Notes: generated by a model from the sequence alone, not told the origin. A stretch of 64,000 nt of DNA from Nostoc favosum CHAB5714 (GCF_020829495.1 NZ_JAIVFQ010000027.1:1-64000); one strand, 5' to 3'. Positions 1 to 9,281 are shown, counted from the first letter of the stretch. Numbers and translations are program-made.

Positions 1-168
1 ACGACCACCCGAATTCAATAAACGACCACCCGAATTCAATAAACGACCACCCGAATTCAATAAACGACCACCCGAATTCAATAAACGACCACCCGAATTC
101 AATAAACGACCACCCGAATTCAATAAATGACCACCCGAATTCAATAAACGACCACCCGAATTCAATAT
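1..168. repeat. 21-bp minisatellite, 8 copies
   Basis: Eight head-to-tail copies of a 21-bp unit (begins ACGACCACCCG, ends GAATTCAATAA) with no spacers. Copy 7 has one change (ATGACC) and copy 8 ends in TAT. Each copy holds a GAATTC site. The array touches the window edge, so more copies may lie outside. One plus-strand frame and two minus-strand frames stay open through the unit because 21 is a multiple of three, but no start or gene is attached inside the window. Confidence 0.95.
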
Positions 169-424
169 ATTTATTGCATAAATTCTCAAAACCTCACCCC
201 AAACCTGATTTACTAAGGTTTTAGCTTTAGTTTTACCCCACCCTAACCATCACTGCGATTAAGTAGGTAATCTTTGGGATTTAAGAAGAAATTCGACTTG
301 TGTGTACACGGTAGCCGCTTGCGGGGAAAAGACTAAGAATTATTACAAGAGGTTCAGCTATTCTTGAGATAGCCACTCTTTTCTTTTTACTCGATATTAC
401 ATTTAAATTTATTAAGAAAAGTTA
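169..424. other. Upstream region of the kinase operon
   Basis: No gene is seen between the minisatellite and the kinase start at 425. The stretch is AT-rich near the gene and should hold the operon promoter, but no promoter motif is clear enough to call. No strong Shine-Dalgarno sequence precedes the ATG. Confidence 0.5.
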
Positions 425-2995
425 ATGAAAGCTGGACAAATTGATACAGAAGTGGCAAGGCTAGAAGCCCTCCGTCAGTATCAAATTCTTGACACCGAAC
501 CGGAAGAAGCTTACGACAATCTTGCTCAGTTAGCAGCATTTATTTGTGGTACGCCCATATCCTTGGTAAATTTCATTGATGAAAACCGTCAATGGTTTAA
601 GGCAAAAGTAGGTTTAAATGTATCAGAAATGCCCCGGTATATTGGGCTATCCTACCTTTGCCAAGAGCGGCGTAATGTCGTAGTGGTTCCTGATACCCTA
701 GCTGATGAAAAATTAGCAAATAATGCGGTAGTAACTGGCTATCCCCATGTGCGGTTTTATGCAGGTGTACCCCTAATTACCCCGCAAGGAGATATGCTGG
801 GAACTCTGTGTGTAATTGACCAAGTTCCACGGGAATTGAACCAAAAACAAGTAGAGGCGCTTGTGGCTTTGAGCCGCTTGGTAATCGACCAATTAGAACT
901 CAGGCGTCATGTAAGTGAGGTATCTCAAGTTACCGAGAAGCTCGTGGCGTATGAGCAAGCTGCACACGCCGAGTCAGAATTGGCCAGAATCCGCATTGCT
1001 AATTTGCTCGAAAGCATCACTGATGCGTTTTTTGCCTTAGATAAAAAGTGGCGATTCACCTACATTAATGGTCAAGCAGAATTACTGTTGCAAAAAACCC
1101 AGAGTGAATTATTAGGTCAAAGCATCTGGGAGGTATTTCCAGAACTCATAGACACAACATTTCATTGTGAGTATCACAGAGCAATATTAGAACAGGTGAG
1201 TGTGGAATTTGAGGAGTTTTATCAGCCACTAAACTGCTGGCTTCAAGTCCACGCTTATCCTGCAAAAGACGGCTTGTCTGTATATTTTCAAGACATTACT
1301 GAACGACGGCGAACAGCAGAAGCACTACGAGAGAGTGAAGAACGCTGGCAATTAGCATTACATGGTAATAATGATGGTATTTGGGACTGGAACCTTAAAA
1401 CTAATGAAGTGTTCTTCTCAACTCGGTGGAAGGAAATGCTCGGTTATAAAGACCACGAAGTTTCCAACGGTTGGAATGAATGGACAAAACTAATCCACCC
1501 GGATGAGCGAGATTGGGTACTTCAAGCTTTCCAAGACCACTTTGCCAAGAAAATACCGTTTTACGTCTGTGAATATCGAGTCCAATGCCAAGACGGCAGC
1601 TATAAATGGATTCTAGATCGAGGACAGGCACTTTGGGACGCATCGGGTGATATAGTGCGGATGGTAGGTTCCTATACTGATATCACAGATCGCAAGCAGG
1701 CAGATGAGGAATTAAAGCGGCAGAATTTGCGATCGCAATTATTTGCTGAAATCACTCTGAAAATTCGAGAATCTTTACAAATAGACGAAATCCTCCAAAC
1801 CACAGTTACTGAAGTACAAAAACTACTACAAGCTGACCGAGTTTTAATTTTTCAACTAGAGTCTGATGGTTCGGGAACAGTAGTGCAAGAGGCGGTGCTA
1901 CCTGGTTGGCCGGTAATTTTGGGAAGAAATATTTTTGACCCATGCTTTAAGGAAGAATACATAGAAAGATATCGCCAAGGAAGAGTCAGTGCCATTGAAG
2001 ACGTTGAAACCGCTCACATTCAACCATGCCATCGAGAATTTCTTCAGCAGTTTGCTATCAAGGCTAACCTTGTAGTGCCAATTCTCGTTAGGGACAGCAT
2101 TTGGGGCTTGTTGCTGGCTCATCAGTGTGCTGCACCTCGACGGTGGAATAACTTTGAGACGGAGTTGTTAAAGCAATTAGCTAACCAAATTGGGATTGCT
2201 TTATCTCAAGCGCAACTATTAGAAAAAGAAACCCAGCAAAGTCAGGAACTCGCTCGTTCTAATGCAGAATTGGAACAGTTTGCCTACGTAGCTTCCCATG
2301 ACTTGCAAGAGCCATTGCGGATGGTAACGAGTTATTTACAACTACTAGAGCGAAGATACAAAAATCAACTAGATGCTAATGCCGATCAGTTTATCAACTA
2401 CGCAGTAGATGGGGCCCGGCGGATGCAGACCCTAATCAATGATTTGTTAAATTATTCTCGCGTCAGCACCCGTGGACAGCCCTTTATGCGAGTAAATTGT
2501 AGCGTTGTCTTAGAACAGGCGATCGCTAATCTGCAAATTGCGATCGCTGACAGTAAAGCAATTATCACTCACGATCCTCTACCTGAAGTAATGGCTGATG
2601 CTACCCAATTGATACAAGTATTTCAAAACCTGATTGGCAATGCGATCAAATTTTGCCGTCATCAGCAGCCACAAATTCACATCGGCGTAGCGAAGCCAAA
2701 TGCAAATCCAGACGGGGAAAGTTTAAATGTTATCCCGTCGGTAGATGAATGGTTGTTCTGGGTACGCGATAATGGTATTGGTTTGGAATCCCAGTATGCT
2801 GAACGTATTTTTATAATTTTTCAGCGATTGCACGGTAGAGATAAGTATCCGGGTACTGGAATTGGTCTGGCAATTTGTAAAAAAATTATAGAACGCCACG
2901 GCGGCCGGATCTGGGTTGAGTCGAAACTGGGTGAAGGCTCGACTTTCTACTTCACAATTCCAGATAGAGCAGGTAAGCAATCGTGGGCATCATAA
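425..2995 (+). CDS. Cyanobacteriochrome-type sensor histidine kinase
   Basis: This 856-residue cytoplasmic kinase has, in order, GAF (about 25-160), PAS (190-295), PAS/PAC (305-425), a second GAF (448-600), a phytochrome-type HisKA with the phospho-acceptor His625 in ASHDLQEPL, and HATPase_c (about 725-850; DNGIGL, GTGIGLAI). The second GAF has the two cysteine motifs of DXCF cyanobacteriochromes: Asp505-Pro-Cys507-Phe508 and Cys535-His536, 28 residues apart as in TePixJ (Cys494/Cys522), followed by ANLVVPI and WGLLLAHQC, both usual for bilin-binding GAFs. I infer a blue/green- or violet-responsive bilin photosensor; no transmembrane segment is seen. It overlaps or abuts a response regulator, its likely phosphorylation partner. 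Kinase assignment is secure; the light-sensing role is inferred. Confidence 0.9.
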   Translation: MKAGQIDTEVARLEALRQYQILDTEPEEAYDNLAQLAAFICGTPISLVNFIDENRQWFKAKVGLNVSEMPRYIGLSYLCQERRNVVVVPDTLADEKLANNAVVTGYPHVRFYAGVPLITPQGDMLGTLCVIDQVPRELNQKQVEALVALSRLVIDQLELRRHVSEVSQVTEKLVAYEQAAHAESELARIRIANLLESITDAFFALDKKWRFTYINGQAELLLQKTQSELLGQSIWEVFPELIDTTFHCEYHRAILEQVSVEFEEFYQPLNCWLQVHAYPAKDGLSVYFQDITERRRTAEALRESEERWQLALHGNNDGIWDWNLKTNEVFFSTRWKEMLGYKDHEVSNGWNEWTKLIHPDERDWVLQAFQDHFAKKIPFYVCEYRVQCQDGSYKWILDRGQALWDASGDIVRMVGSYTDITDRKQADEELKRQNLRSQLFAEITLKIRESLQIDEILQTTVTEVQKLLQADRVLIFQLESDGSGTVVQEAVLPGWPVILGRNIFDPCFKEEYIERYRQGRVSAIEDVETAHIQPCHREFLQQFAIKANLVVPILVRDSIWGLLLAHQCAAPRRWNNFETELLKQLANQIGIALSQAQLLEKETQQSQELARSNAELEQFAYVASHDLQEPLRMVTSYLQLLERRYKNQLDANADQFINYAVDGARRMQTLINDLLNYSRVSTRGQPFMRVNCSVVLEQAIANLQIAIADSKAIITHDPLPEVMADATQLIQVFQNLIGNAIKFCRHQQPQIHIGVAKPNANPDGESLNVIPSVDEWLFWVRDNGIGLESQYAERIFIIFQRLHGRDKYPGTGIGLAICKKIIERHGGRIWVESKLGEGSTFYFTIPDRAGKQSWAS

Positions 2996-3003
2996 CACCG
3001 ATT

Positions 3004-3429
3004 ATGCCTATTGAGGTTTTGTTAGTAGAGGATAATCCTGGCGATGCCCAACTCACACGCATCGCTCTGGAAGATAGCAAAATTTCGATTCACTTGAATG
3101 TGGTCGAAGATGGGGTGGAGGCAATGGCATTCTTGCGAAAGCAGGACAAATACGTTAAAGTAGCCCATCCAGATATTGTGTTGCTCGATTTAAATCTCCC
3201 CAGAAAAGATGGGCGGGAAGTACTGGCAGAAATTAAAGGAGATGAAAACCTCAGACGAATTCCTGTAGTAATTTTGACGACTTCCCAAGCTGAAGAAGAC
3301 ATCCTCAAAGCCTATAATTTATGTGCAAACTGTTATATAACTAAGCCAGTAGATTTCGATCAATTCGTTAAAATTGTACAATCAATAGAAAATTTTTGGT
3401 TTGCGATCGTAAAACTGCCACCGGAGTAG
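3004..3429 (+). CDS. Rcp1-like single-domain response regulator
   Basis: A stand-alone receiver domain of about 141 residues with the acidic pair in VLLVEDNPGD, phospho-acceptor Asp62 in VLLDLNLPRKDG, the Thr in LTTS and the Lys in TKPVD. The VEDNPGDAQL start is typical of Rcp1-type partners of phytochrome-family kinases. A GTG at 2983 would extend it by seven residues and overlap the kinase gene; ATG 3004 starts right before the conserved fold, so it was preferred, but both are possible. It sits between the two kinases and probably takes phosphate from one or both. Confidence 0.9.
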   Translation: MPIEVLLVEDNPGDAQLTRIALEDSKISIHLNVVEDGVEAMAFLRKQDKYVKVAHPDIVLLDLNLPRKDGREVLAEIKGDENLRRIPVVILTTSQAEEDILKAYNLCANCYITKPVDFDQFVKIVQSIENFWFAIVKLPPE

Positions 3430-3434
3430 TGGAA

Positions 3435-5735
3435 ATGGCAGGTAAAAATATTAAAGTCTTATTAGTAGAAGATAACCCTGGCGATGTCTTCTTATTACAA
3501 GAGTTTTTAAAGGAAGTTACTACAGTTGTAGTTGATTTAATGCCCGTTGAGAGACTTTCGGAAGCACTCAACTACTTAGCTAAAGAACTTTTTGATGTAA
3601 TTTTGTTAGACCTCTCGCTGCCAGATAGCCAGGGACTAGAAACCTTTGTCATCGCTCACCATCAAGCAAAAGCCACTCCGATAATTGTGCTAACGGGTAT
3701 AAATGATGAAACCCTCCCAATTAGAGCAATGCAAGAAGGGGCGCAAGATTATTTGGTCAAAGGGCAAGTAACTGGCGACTTGCTGGTGCGCTCCATGCGT
3801 TATGCCATCGAACGGCAACGGGCAGACAACGCACTGCGACAGAGCGAGGAACGATTTCGGGTAGCCTTGAAAAACTCTCCCATCTTCGTCTACAACCAAG
3901 ATTGCGAGTTACGGTACACCTGGGTTTACAATCCCTCCAATGGATTGACTGTTGAAGAAATGTTGGGCAAACAAGACTTGGATATTATCCCAGTTGAAGA
4001 TGCTCAACGTCTCACCACAATTAAACGTGGAGTATTAACCACTGGCATAGGAACGCGAGAGGAAGTATCAATAACAATCAAAGATACAACTCGATATTAC
4101 GATTTGACAGTTGAGCCATTGCGGAATGAGTCGCAAGAAGTTGTTGGCGTCACATGCGCCAGTATTGATATTAGCGAACGACAAGCCGCACTACGCGAAC
4201 AGCAAGCTGCGCTACGCGATCGCAAATTGGCAGAAGAAAAAATCCGCGAACAAGCAGCATTACTTGATGTCACCACAGATGCCATTTGCCTGCGAGATTT
4301 AAACAATGAAATTATCTTCTGGAACAAAGGCGCAGAAACACTTTACGGTTGGAAAGCTACAGAGGCTTGGGGCCAAAATGCTAGTGAGCTTTTGTATGAC
4401 GAATTTTCACCAGAAATCGAAGCAGCTCTTTTACAAGTTGTTAGTAAAGGAAAGTGGCAGGGAGAGTTAACTAAACTTACCAAAACTGACAAGGAAATCC
4501 TTGTTGCTAGTCGCTGGAGTCTGGTGTGCGATGAACAAGGGAAACCCAAATCAATTCTCACCGTTGACACAGATATTACCGAGAAAAAACACCTAGAAGC
4601 CCAATTGTTTCGCGCCCAACGCCTGGAAAGTATTGGCACTTTAGCTAGCGGCATTGCTCACGACCTCAACAATATCCTGACACCGATTTTGGCAGGAGCG
4701 CAATTGTTACCACTCAAATTTCCTAATGCAGATGAGCGAACTCGCCATCTACTAGAAATTTTGGAAATTAACGCTAGACGCGGTGCTGATTTAGTCAAAC
4801 AGGTGCTGTCCTTTGCGCGGGGTGTAGAAGGGAAGCGCATCACTTTGCAACTCAGACATCTGATTGTGGAACTAGCCAAGATTCTCAAAGAGACATTTCC
4901 CAAATCTATAGAAATCAGCACTGATGTACCGCAGGATTTGTGGATGGTTTCTGGAGATAGCACACAACTGCATCAAGTGCTGATGAACCTCTGCGTTAAC
5001 GCCCGCGATGCTATGGGCAATGGCGGTAGTTTGACTATCTCTGCTGAGAATTTGCTGATTGACGAAAATTATGCTCGCATGAACCTGGAAGCCAAAGAGG
5101 GGCCTTACACAGTGATTACTGTCTCCGATACTGGAACTGGGATTCCTAGAGAAATCTTAGATAGAATTTTCGAGCCATTCTTTACCACAAAAGATGTGGG
5201 GCAAGGAACAGGGTTAGGACTTTCCACCGTGCTGGGGATAGTTAAAAGCCACGGAGGTTTTGTGGACGTGTATAGCGAACCAGGAAGTGGGACTAGCTTT
5301 AAGGTTTACTTGCCAGCAGTGGGGGGAATGGAAACATTTACTCCAGAAGAATTGCCACCACAGACAGGACATGGAGAATTGATTTTAGTTGTGGATGATG
5401 AAACTGCCATTCAAGAGATTACGAGAACATCACTAGAAGCTCACAACTATAAAACCCTAATTGCCAGTGATGGCATTGAGGCGATCGCGCTGTACGCTAA
5501 AAATAGGGACAAAATTAGTGCTGTACTAATGGATATTATGCTGCCCTCGCTAGATGGTTTAACAGCCATCCGTACCCTACGAAAAATCAACCCCCACGTC
5601 AGAATTATTGCCAGCAGTGGACTTATGTCTGACAATAAGCTCAGTGCAGTAGCTGCTATTGGTGTCAATACGTTTTTGTCGAAGCCTTATACTGTTAACG
5701 AATTATTGCTTTCTTTACATAAAGTACTATCGTAA
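3435..5735 (+). CDS. Hybrid kinase REC-PAS-PAS-HisKA-HATPase-REC
   Basis: The 766-residue product starts with a receiver (VLLVEDNPGD, LLDLSLPDS), then two PAS domains, an NtrB-like HisKA (SGIAHDLNNILTP), HATPase_c (NLCVNARDAM, DTGTGIP, GTGLGLSTV) and a C-terminal receiver (LVVDDE, LMDIMLPSLDG). ATG 3435 has GGAG at 3423-3426 at good spacing, six bases after the previous stop, so the longer frame from TTG 3396 was rejected. The layout suggests a phosphorelay: input from the upstream Rcp1-like protein or kinase, sensing by PAS, output to the terminal receiver. No DNA-binding output domain is present in any of the three products, so the final target lies elsewhere. Confidence 0.9.
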   Translation: MAGKNIKVLLVEDNPGDVFLLQEFLKEVTTVVVDLMPVERLSEALNYLAKELFDVILLDLSLPDSQGLETFVIAHHQAKATPIIVLTGINDETLPIRAMQEGAQDYLVKGQVTGDLLVRSMRYAIERQRADNALRQSEERFRVALKNSPIFVYNQDCELRYTWVYNPSNGLTVEEMLGKQDLDIIPVEDAQRLTTIKRGVLTTGIGTREEVSITIKDTTRYYDLTVEPLRNESQEVVGVTCASIDISERQAALREQQAALRDRKLAEEKIREQAALLDVTTDAICLRDLNNEIIFWNKGAETLYGWKATEAWGQNASELLYDEFSPEIEAALLQVVSKGKWQGELTKLTKTDKEILVASRWSLVCDEQGKPKSILTVDTDITEKKHLEAQLFRAQRLESIGTLASGIAHDLNNILTPILAGAQLLPLKFPNADERTRHLLEILEINARRGADLVKQVLSFARGVEGKRITLQLRHLIVELAKILKETFPKSIEISTDVPQDLWMVSGDSTQLHQVLMNLCVNARDAMGNGGSLTISAENLLIDENYARMNLEAKEGPYTVITVSDTGTGIPREILDRIFEPFFTTKDVGQGTGLGLSTVLGIVKSHGGFVDVYSEPGSGTSFKVYLPAVGGMETFTPEELPPQTGHGELILVVDDETAIQEITRTSLEAHNYKTLIASDGIEAIALYAKNRDKISAVLMDIMLPSLDGLTAIRTLRKINPHVRIIASSGLMSDNKLSAVAAIGVNTFLSKPYTVNELLLSLHKVLS

Positions 5736-5953
5736 CTCAATTAATTACGTAAATATACTGTCATTTGTAAGTACAATAGGCTGCTTTATTGATGTGGGTG
5801 CAAATTGCTTGGATTTGATATGATTGAGCATCGCATCGGTTAAGGCACTTCTCTTACCGATACTGGGAACTAGGTACTGGGGACTGGGAAGAGTTTTCCT
5901 AACCCAATGCCCAATGCCCAATGCCCAATGCCCCATGCCCAATTCCTTATACT
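5736..5953. repeat. Intergenic CCAATGC heptamer repeat
   Basis: At 5904-5938 the heptamer CCAATGC is repeated four times with a fifth variant (CCCATGC). Such short tandem heptamers are common between genes of Nostocales. The longest open frame downstream would begin inside this repeat, which is why a later start was chosen for the next gene. Confidence 0.85.
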
Positions 5954-6865
5954 ATGCCTCGGTTTCTTAGGTTAATCATCAATATAGTAGTCTTAAGTGC
6001 ATTGTTACTTATATCACAGCAAGTTTGGGCGCAAGTTTGGCGTCCGGTTCGCGGTGGTATCCCTTTCGGTATCAGTGGTATGGCTTTGATAGAGCAACAA
6101 AGCAATACGCTAGATTTTCTGATTGCCCATGACAACAAACAAAAAAACCAAGGTCGTTTAGCAATCATCAGCATTAAGAGTAAAAACCAACCTGAATATT
6201 TCCCATTAAGCTGGCCAAATAACATAGAATTGCCCATCGACTTAGAAGCTTTAACATCTGTTCCAGAAAAAACAAAGTTCTCTTTTATCGCTTTAAGCAG
6301 TTCTGGAAAAGCTTATTACATTAGGTTAGAGCCTGCCAATAAGACCATCTCTATTATCAAGGAATTCAATTTACCAGGAATTATTCAAGGAAATAATTTT
6401 GAATCATTTGGATTGCAAAATATAGACGGCAAATTAGTTGCTATCTGGGGACATAGAGGTGAAGGAGAACAACCAGCAACTATTTTTTGGGGAATGTTTG
6501 ACTTAGCTAAATATCAAATTACTCTCGCAGGTTATGCCAATCTAAAAGTACCGTTTCCATCTGGCAAAGTTCGTCATATTTCAGATATTAAGGTAGACCC
6601 CGTAGGAATTGTATATATCACCTCAGCAAGTGATGCTGGAGATGATGGCCCATTTCAGTCAGCTGTGTATGTCGCTGGTTACCTGGGATTGCGTGGTAAC
6701 AAAATTGCATGGCGGCAAAATCCTCAACTTGTTCCCCTCTACCGCTCTAATTACCACAAAATTGAAGGTATGGAACTTATTTCCGGTGCAGAAGGCGGTG
6801 TGATTGTTGGTACAGATGATGAGAATTTGGGTTCCTATATATACATTGTGGGTGGAAGTAGCTGA
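5954..6865 (+). CDS. Secreted protein of unknown function
   Basis: The 303-residue product starts with a clear Sec signal peptide: basic MPRFLR, a hydrophobic core IINIVVLSALLLI and a probable cleavage after VWA. The mature part is rich in beta-strand-like segments with repeated short aromatic/Gly turns (KVDPVGIVYITSASD, EGGVIVGTDDENLGSYIY), resembling a beta-propeller or phytase-like fold, but I do not recognise the family. ATG 5954 was chosen because a frame from 5921 would begin in the heptamer repeat. It follows the kinase operon on the same strand, 218 bases later, so it is probably transcribed on its own. Confidence 0.75.
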   Translation: MPRFLRLIINIVVLSALLLISQQVWAQVWRPVRGGIPFGISGMALIEQQSNTLDFLIAHDNKQKNQGRLAIISIKSKNQPEYFPLSWPNNIELPIDLEALTSVPEKTKFSFIALSSSGKAYYIRLEPANKTISIIKEFNLPGIIQGNNFESFGLQNIDGKLVAIWGHRGEGEQPATIFWGMFDLAKYQITLAGYANLKVPFPSGKVRHISDIKVDPVGIVYITSASDAGDDGPFQSAVYVAGYLGLRGNKIAWRQNPQLVPLYRSNYHKIEGMELISGAEGGVIVGTDDENLGSYIYIVGGSS

Positions 6866-6976
6866 ACTATCTCCAATGATTATGAGAATAGGCGGACATT
6901 CTGTCTGCCTAACCACTTTTAACTTGTTGAGGGTGCGATCGCACTTCTAAATTTAAATAAAATTAGTTTTATAAAA

Positions 6977-7228
6977 TTAATGTTTCGAGCTATCTTCATT
7001 CCCCACAGCGTTTCCAGTTTCAAATTCCGAATGGAATTTATCAGGAGTCATACCTTCAAGCAACTCATCAAGGGTATACTTTTTTCTTTTTTGTGGTGTA
7101 ATTATAATATTATTACCTTCCACACTAAGGTCTATAGCTGTCCCTTCCGTTACATGTGCTTGTTCAGCTACCGCTCTTGGAATCCGAATAGCTAAACTAT
7201 TTCCCCATTTAGCAACAACTGCGGTCAT
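6977..7228 (-). CDS. MazE/AbrB-type antitoxin without toxin
   Basis: The 83-residue product begins MTAVVAKWGNSLAIRIPRAV, the swapped-hairpin AbrB fold of MazE/ChpI antitoxins, followed by the usual KKYTLDELLEGMTP tail that wraps the toxin. TTGGAG lies just upstream of ATG 7228, so the frame extension to 7333 was rejected. MazE genes are normally followed by an overlapping mazF; here no toxin frame follows below 6977, and the usual C-terminal GxExW ending is replaced by GNEDSSKH. This looks like an antitoxin orphaned by loss of its toxin, possibly retained as a small regulator or protective antitoxin. Confidence 0.85.
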   Translation of the reverse strand: MTAVVAKWGNSLAIRIPRAVAEQAHVTEGTAIDLSVEGNNIIITPQKRKKYTLDELLEGMTPDKFHSEFETGNAVGNEDSSKH

Positions 7229-7481
7229 AGCTATCTCCAAAAATTTTGTTAGCGATCTACACGCCCGAACTTTAGATTTTTGGAGTGAAACACTTTTAAA
7301 AATTTTTCTAAAGTATATGCATTGAAGATACATGTTTGATTAGCGGCTGTCAACGTCCCCTTGTAGCTTTATTTGCGATCGCCTAGCAACTTCCTTAAGG
7401 AGTATCAAGGGTTACAGTGCGATCGCAACTTGGTTTAGGTTGACCATTATCTTATCGATAACGCCCACTCATTAATTACCC

Positions 7482-8573
7482 CTACACATTAAATCTGAAC
7501 AACATTACATCCCCTTCCTGCACAACATACTCTTTCCCTTCACTGCGAACCAACCCTTTCTCCTTGGCAGCATTCATCGAACCTGTTGTTACCAAATCTT
7601 TATAAGCGACAGTTTCGGCGCGAATAAATCCCCGCTCAAAATCACTGTGAATTACACCGGCAGCTTGAGGTGCAGACATTCCAGCATTAATTGTCCAAGC
7701 GCGGGTTTCTTTGGGGCCACAAGTGAAATATGTCCGCAAGCCTAGAAGCATATAAGTTGCCCGAATCAGTGATTTCAAACCGCCTTCTTCCACACCTAAA
7801 GACGCGAGGAAATCTGCTTTATCTTCCTCTGGTAATTCCACTAATTCAGCTTCAACTTGAGCCGAAACTATCACAACTTGGGCATTTTCAGTTGCTGCAA
7901 TTTGCCGCACTGTTTCGACAAAATGATTACCAGTCGCCAATTCATCCTCAGATACATTCGCGGCGTAGATAATCGGTTTATAAGTGAGCAGTTCTAATCC
8001 TTTAATAATTTCTGTTTCTTCTTCATTCAAGCTTACCTGACGCACCGATTTACCTTCATTTAAAGCCGCAGCTAATTTTTCTAAGACTGTGATTTCAAAC
8101 TGTGCATCTTTGCTGGTACGAGCTTGTTTGCGAGTGCGGTCAATTCGCCGCTCAATTTGTGCTAAATCTGATAAACCCAGTTCTATATTAATGATTTCAA
8201 TATCTCGTGCTGGGTCAACAGAACCAGCAACGTGGATAATATCGTCATTTTCAAAACAACGTACCACATGGACGATCGCATCAACTTCCCGGATGTGGGA
8301 CAGGAATTGATTTCCTAATCCCTCACCCTGACTTGCACCTTTAACTAAACCGGCAATATCTACAAATTCAACCCGCGCCGGGATAGTTTGTGCCGAACTG
8401 GCAATCTTAGCAAGAACATTTAACCGTTCATCCGGTACTGCGACAACGCCGACATTCGGTTCAATCGTGCAAAAAGGGAAGTTAGCTGCTTCAGCTTTGG
8501 CATTAGCAACTACAGCATTAAATAAAGTAGATTTTCCGACGTTGGGAAGTCCGACAATTCCGGCTCTTAGCAT
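7482..8573 (-). CDS. ychF: Redox-regulated ATPase YchF
   Basis: This 363-residue Obg-like P-loop protein begins with the G1 motif GLPNVGKST, has switch II as DIAGLVKGAS, and carries NVSE in place of the GTPase NKxD motif, the signature of the ATP-preferring YchF/OLA1 family. A coiled coil (about 130-200) and a C-terminal TGS domain (ending EGDVMLFRFNV) complete it at normal family length. It binds ribosomes and acts in translation and oxidative-stress responses in other bacteria. The next small gene lies upstream on the same strand. Confidence 0.97.
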   Translation of the reverse strand: MLRAGIVGLPNVGKSTLFNAVVANAKAEAANFPFCTIEPNVGVVAVPDERLNVLAKIASSAQTIPARVEFVDIAGLVKGASQGEGLGNQFLSHIREVDAIVHVVRCFENDDIIHVAGSVDPARDIEIINIELGLSDLAQIERRIDRTRKQARTSKDAQFEITVLEKLAAALNEGKSVRQVSLNEEETEIIKGLELLTYKPIIYAANVSEDELATGNHFVETVRQIAATENAQVVIVSAQVEAELVELPEEDKADFLASLGVEEGGLKSLIRATYMLLGLRTYFTCGPKETRAWTINAGMSAPQAAGVIHSDFERGFIRAETVAYKDLVTTGSMNAAKEKGLVRSEGKEYVVQEGDVMLFRFNV

Positions 8574-8618
8574 TTTGGATTTTAGATTTGAGATTTTGGA
8601 TTACATTACCAAGTTAAT

Positions 8619-8846
8619 CTAAACAGGTTCCGGTATGGTTTGAGGAATCGGCCCTGGAACCGTCTGAGGAATGGGAGCAGGTACTGGTTCTGGTACAGGC
8701 CCCGGTAACGGTTGAGGAATCGCTGGCCCTGGTACAGGTTCGGGACTAGGTAGCGGATTCGGCTCAGGATTGGGACTAGGTAGTGGACTTGGGCCAGGAG
8801 TAGGAATTTGTGGTTCGGGTATAGAAATCGCTGTGGGATTAATCAT
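8619..8846 (-). CDS. Short proline-rich repeat protein (uncertain)
   Basis: A 75-residue frame made almost wholly of Pro-rich steps (PEP, PxPxP, PGPxP, IPQ). It has no signal peptide, no membrane segment and no recognisable domain. No Shine-Dalgarno match precedes its ATG, and the low complexity could come from a repeat expanded at DNA level. It lies between yidD and ychF on the same strand, so it could be co-transcribed. Proline-rich tracts like this can act as linkers or SH3-like ligands, but no function is claimed. Confidence 0.4.
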   Translation of the reverse strand: MINPTAISIPEPQIPTPGPSPLPSPNPEPNPLPSPEPVPGPAIPQPLPGPVPEPVPAPIPQTVPGPIPQTIPEPV

Positions 8847-9044
8847 GGTAAATCTAAATTAAATTATTCAACCTTCCCACGCTAGATGACAACCTCATCT
8901 GTTGACATCTCCCCAAATAGCTATACCCACGAACACATCCTTTAATAATCTACCCCTCTTCTCATTCTCTGCGTCCCTCCGCGCTTCCCTTTGCGCCCCT
9001 CTGCGTTTAAAATCCAACCTCAATCCGCCACCATTTGTACTAAA

Positions 9045-9281
9045 CTACTCCCCCTCCACCTTTTCTACCACCTCTGGCACTGGATCATAACCACCTGGAT
9101 GAAACGGATGACAGCGCAAAATCCGCCGAGTTGCCATCCACCCACCACGCAACACTCCAAATCGTTCAATAGCTTCAATAGCATACATCGAACAAGTTGG
9201 TTGAAAGCGACAAGTTGGGAGAAACAACGGCGAGATAAACATTCGGTAGCCCCGAATCAGCCAAATAAATAATAATTTCAT
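9045..9281 (-). CDS. yidD: Membrane protein insertion efficiency factor YidD
   Basis: The 78-residue product has the family pattern: [39 protein letters not shown] followed by [12 protein letters not shown], with the conserved cysteines. An amphipathic N-terminal helix associates with the inner face of the membrane. The protein assists YidC-dependent insertion of membrane proteins. In many bacteria it neighbours rnpA and yidC; that linkage is absent here, as is common in cyanobacteria. Confidence 0.95.
   Translation of the reverse strand: MKLLFIWLIRGYRMFISPLFLPTCRFQPTCSMYAIEAIERFGVLRGGWMATRRILRCHPFHPGGYDPVPEVVEKVEGE

Noticed and set aside
1-168. Possible CRISPR array
   Set aside because: Units are contiguous 21-bp copies with no unique spacers and no cas genes nearby; it is a minisatellite.
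8902-9272. Plus-strand frames across yidD
   Set aside because: They are shadows opposite yidD, which has clear family motifs on the minus strand.
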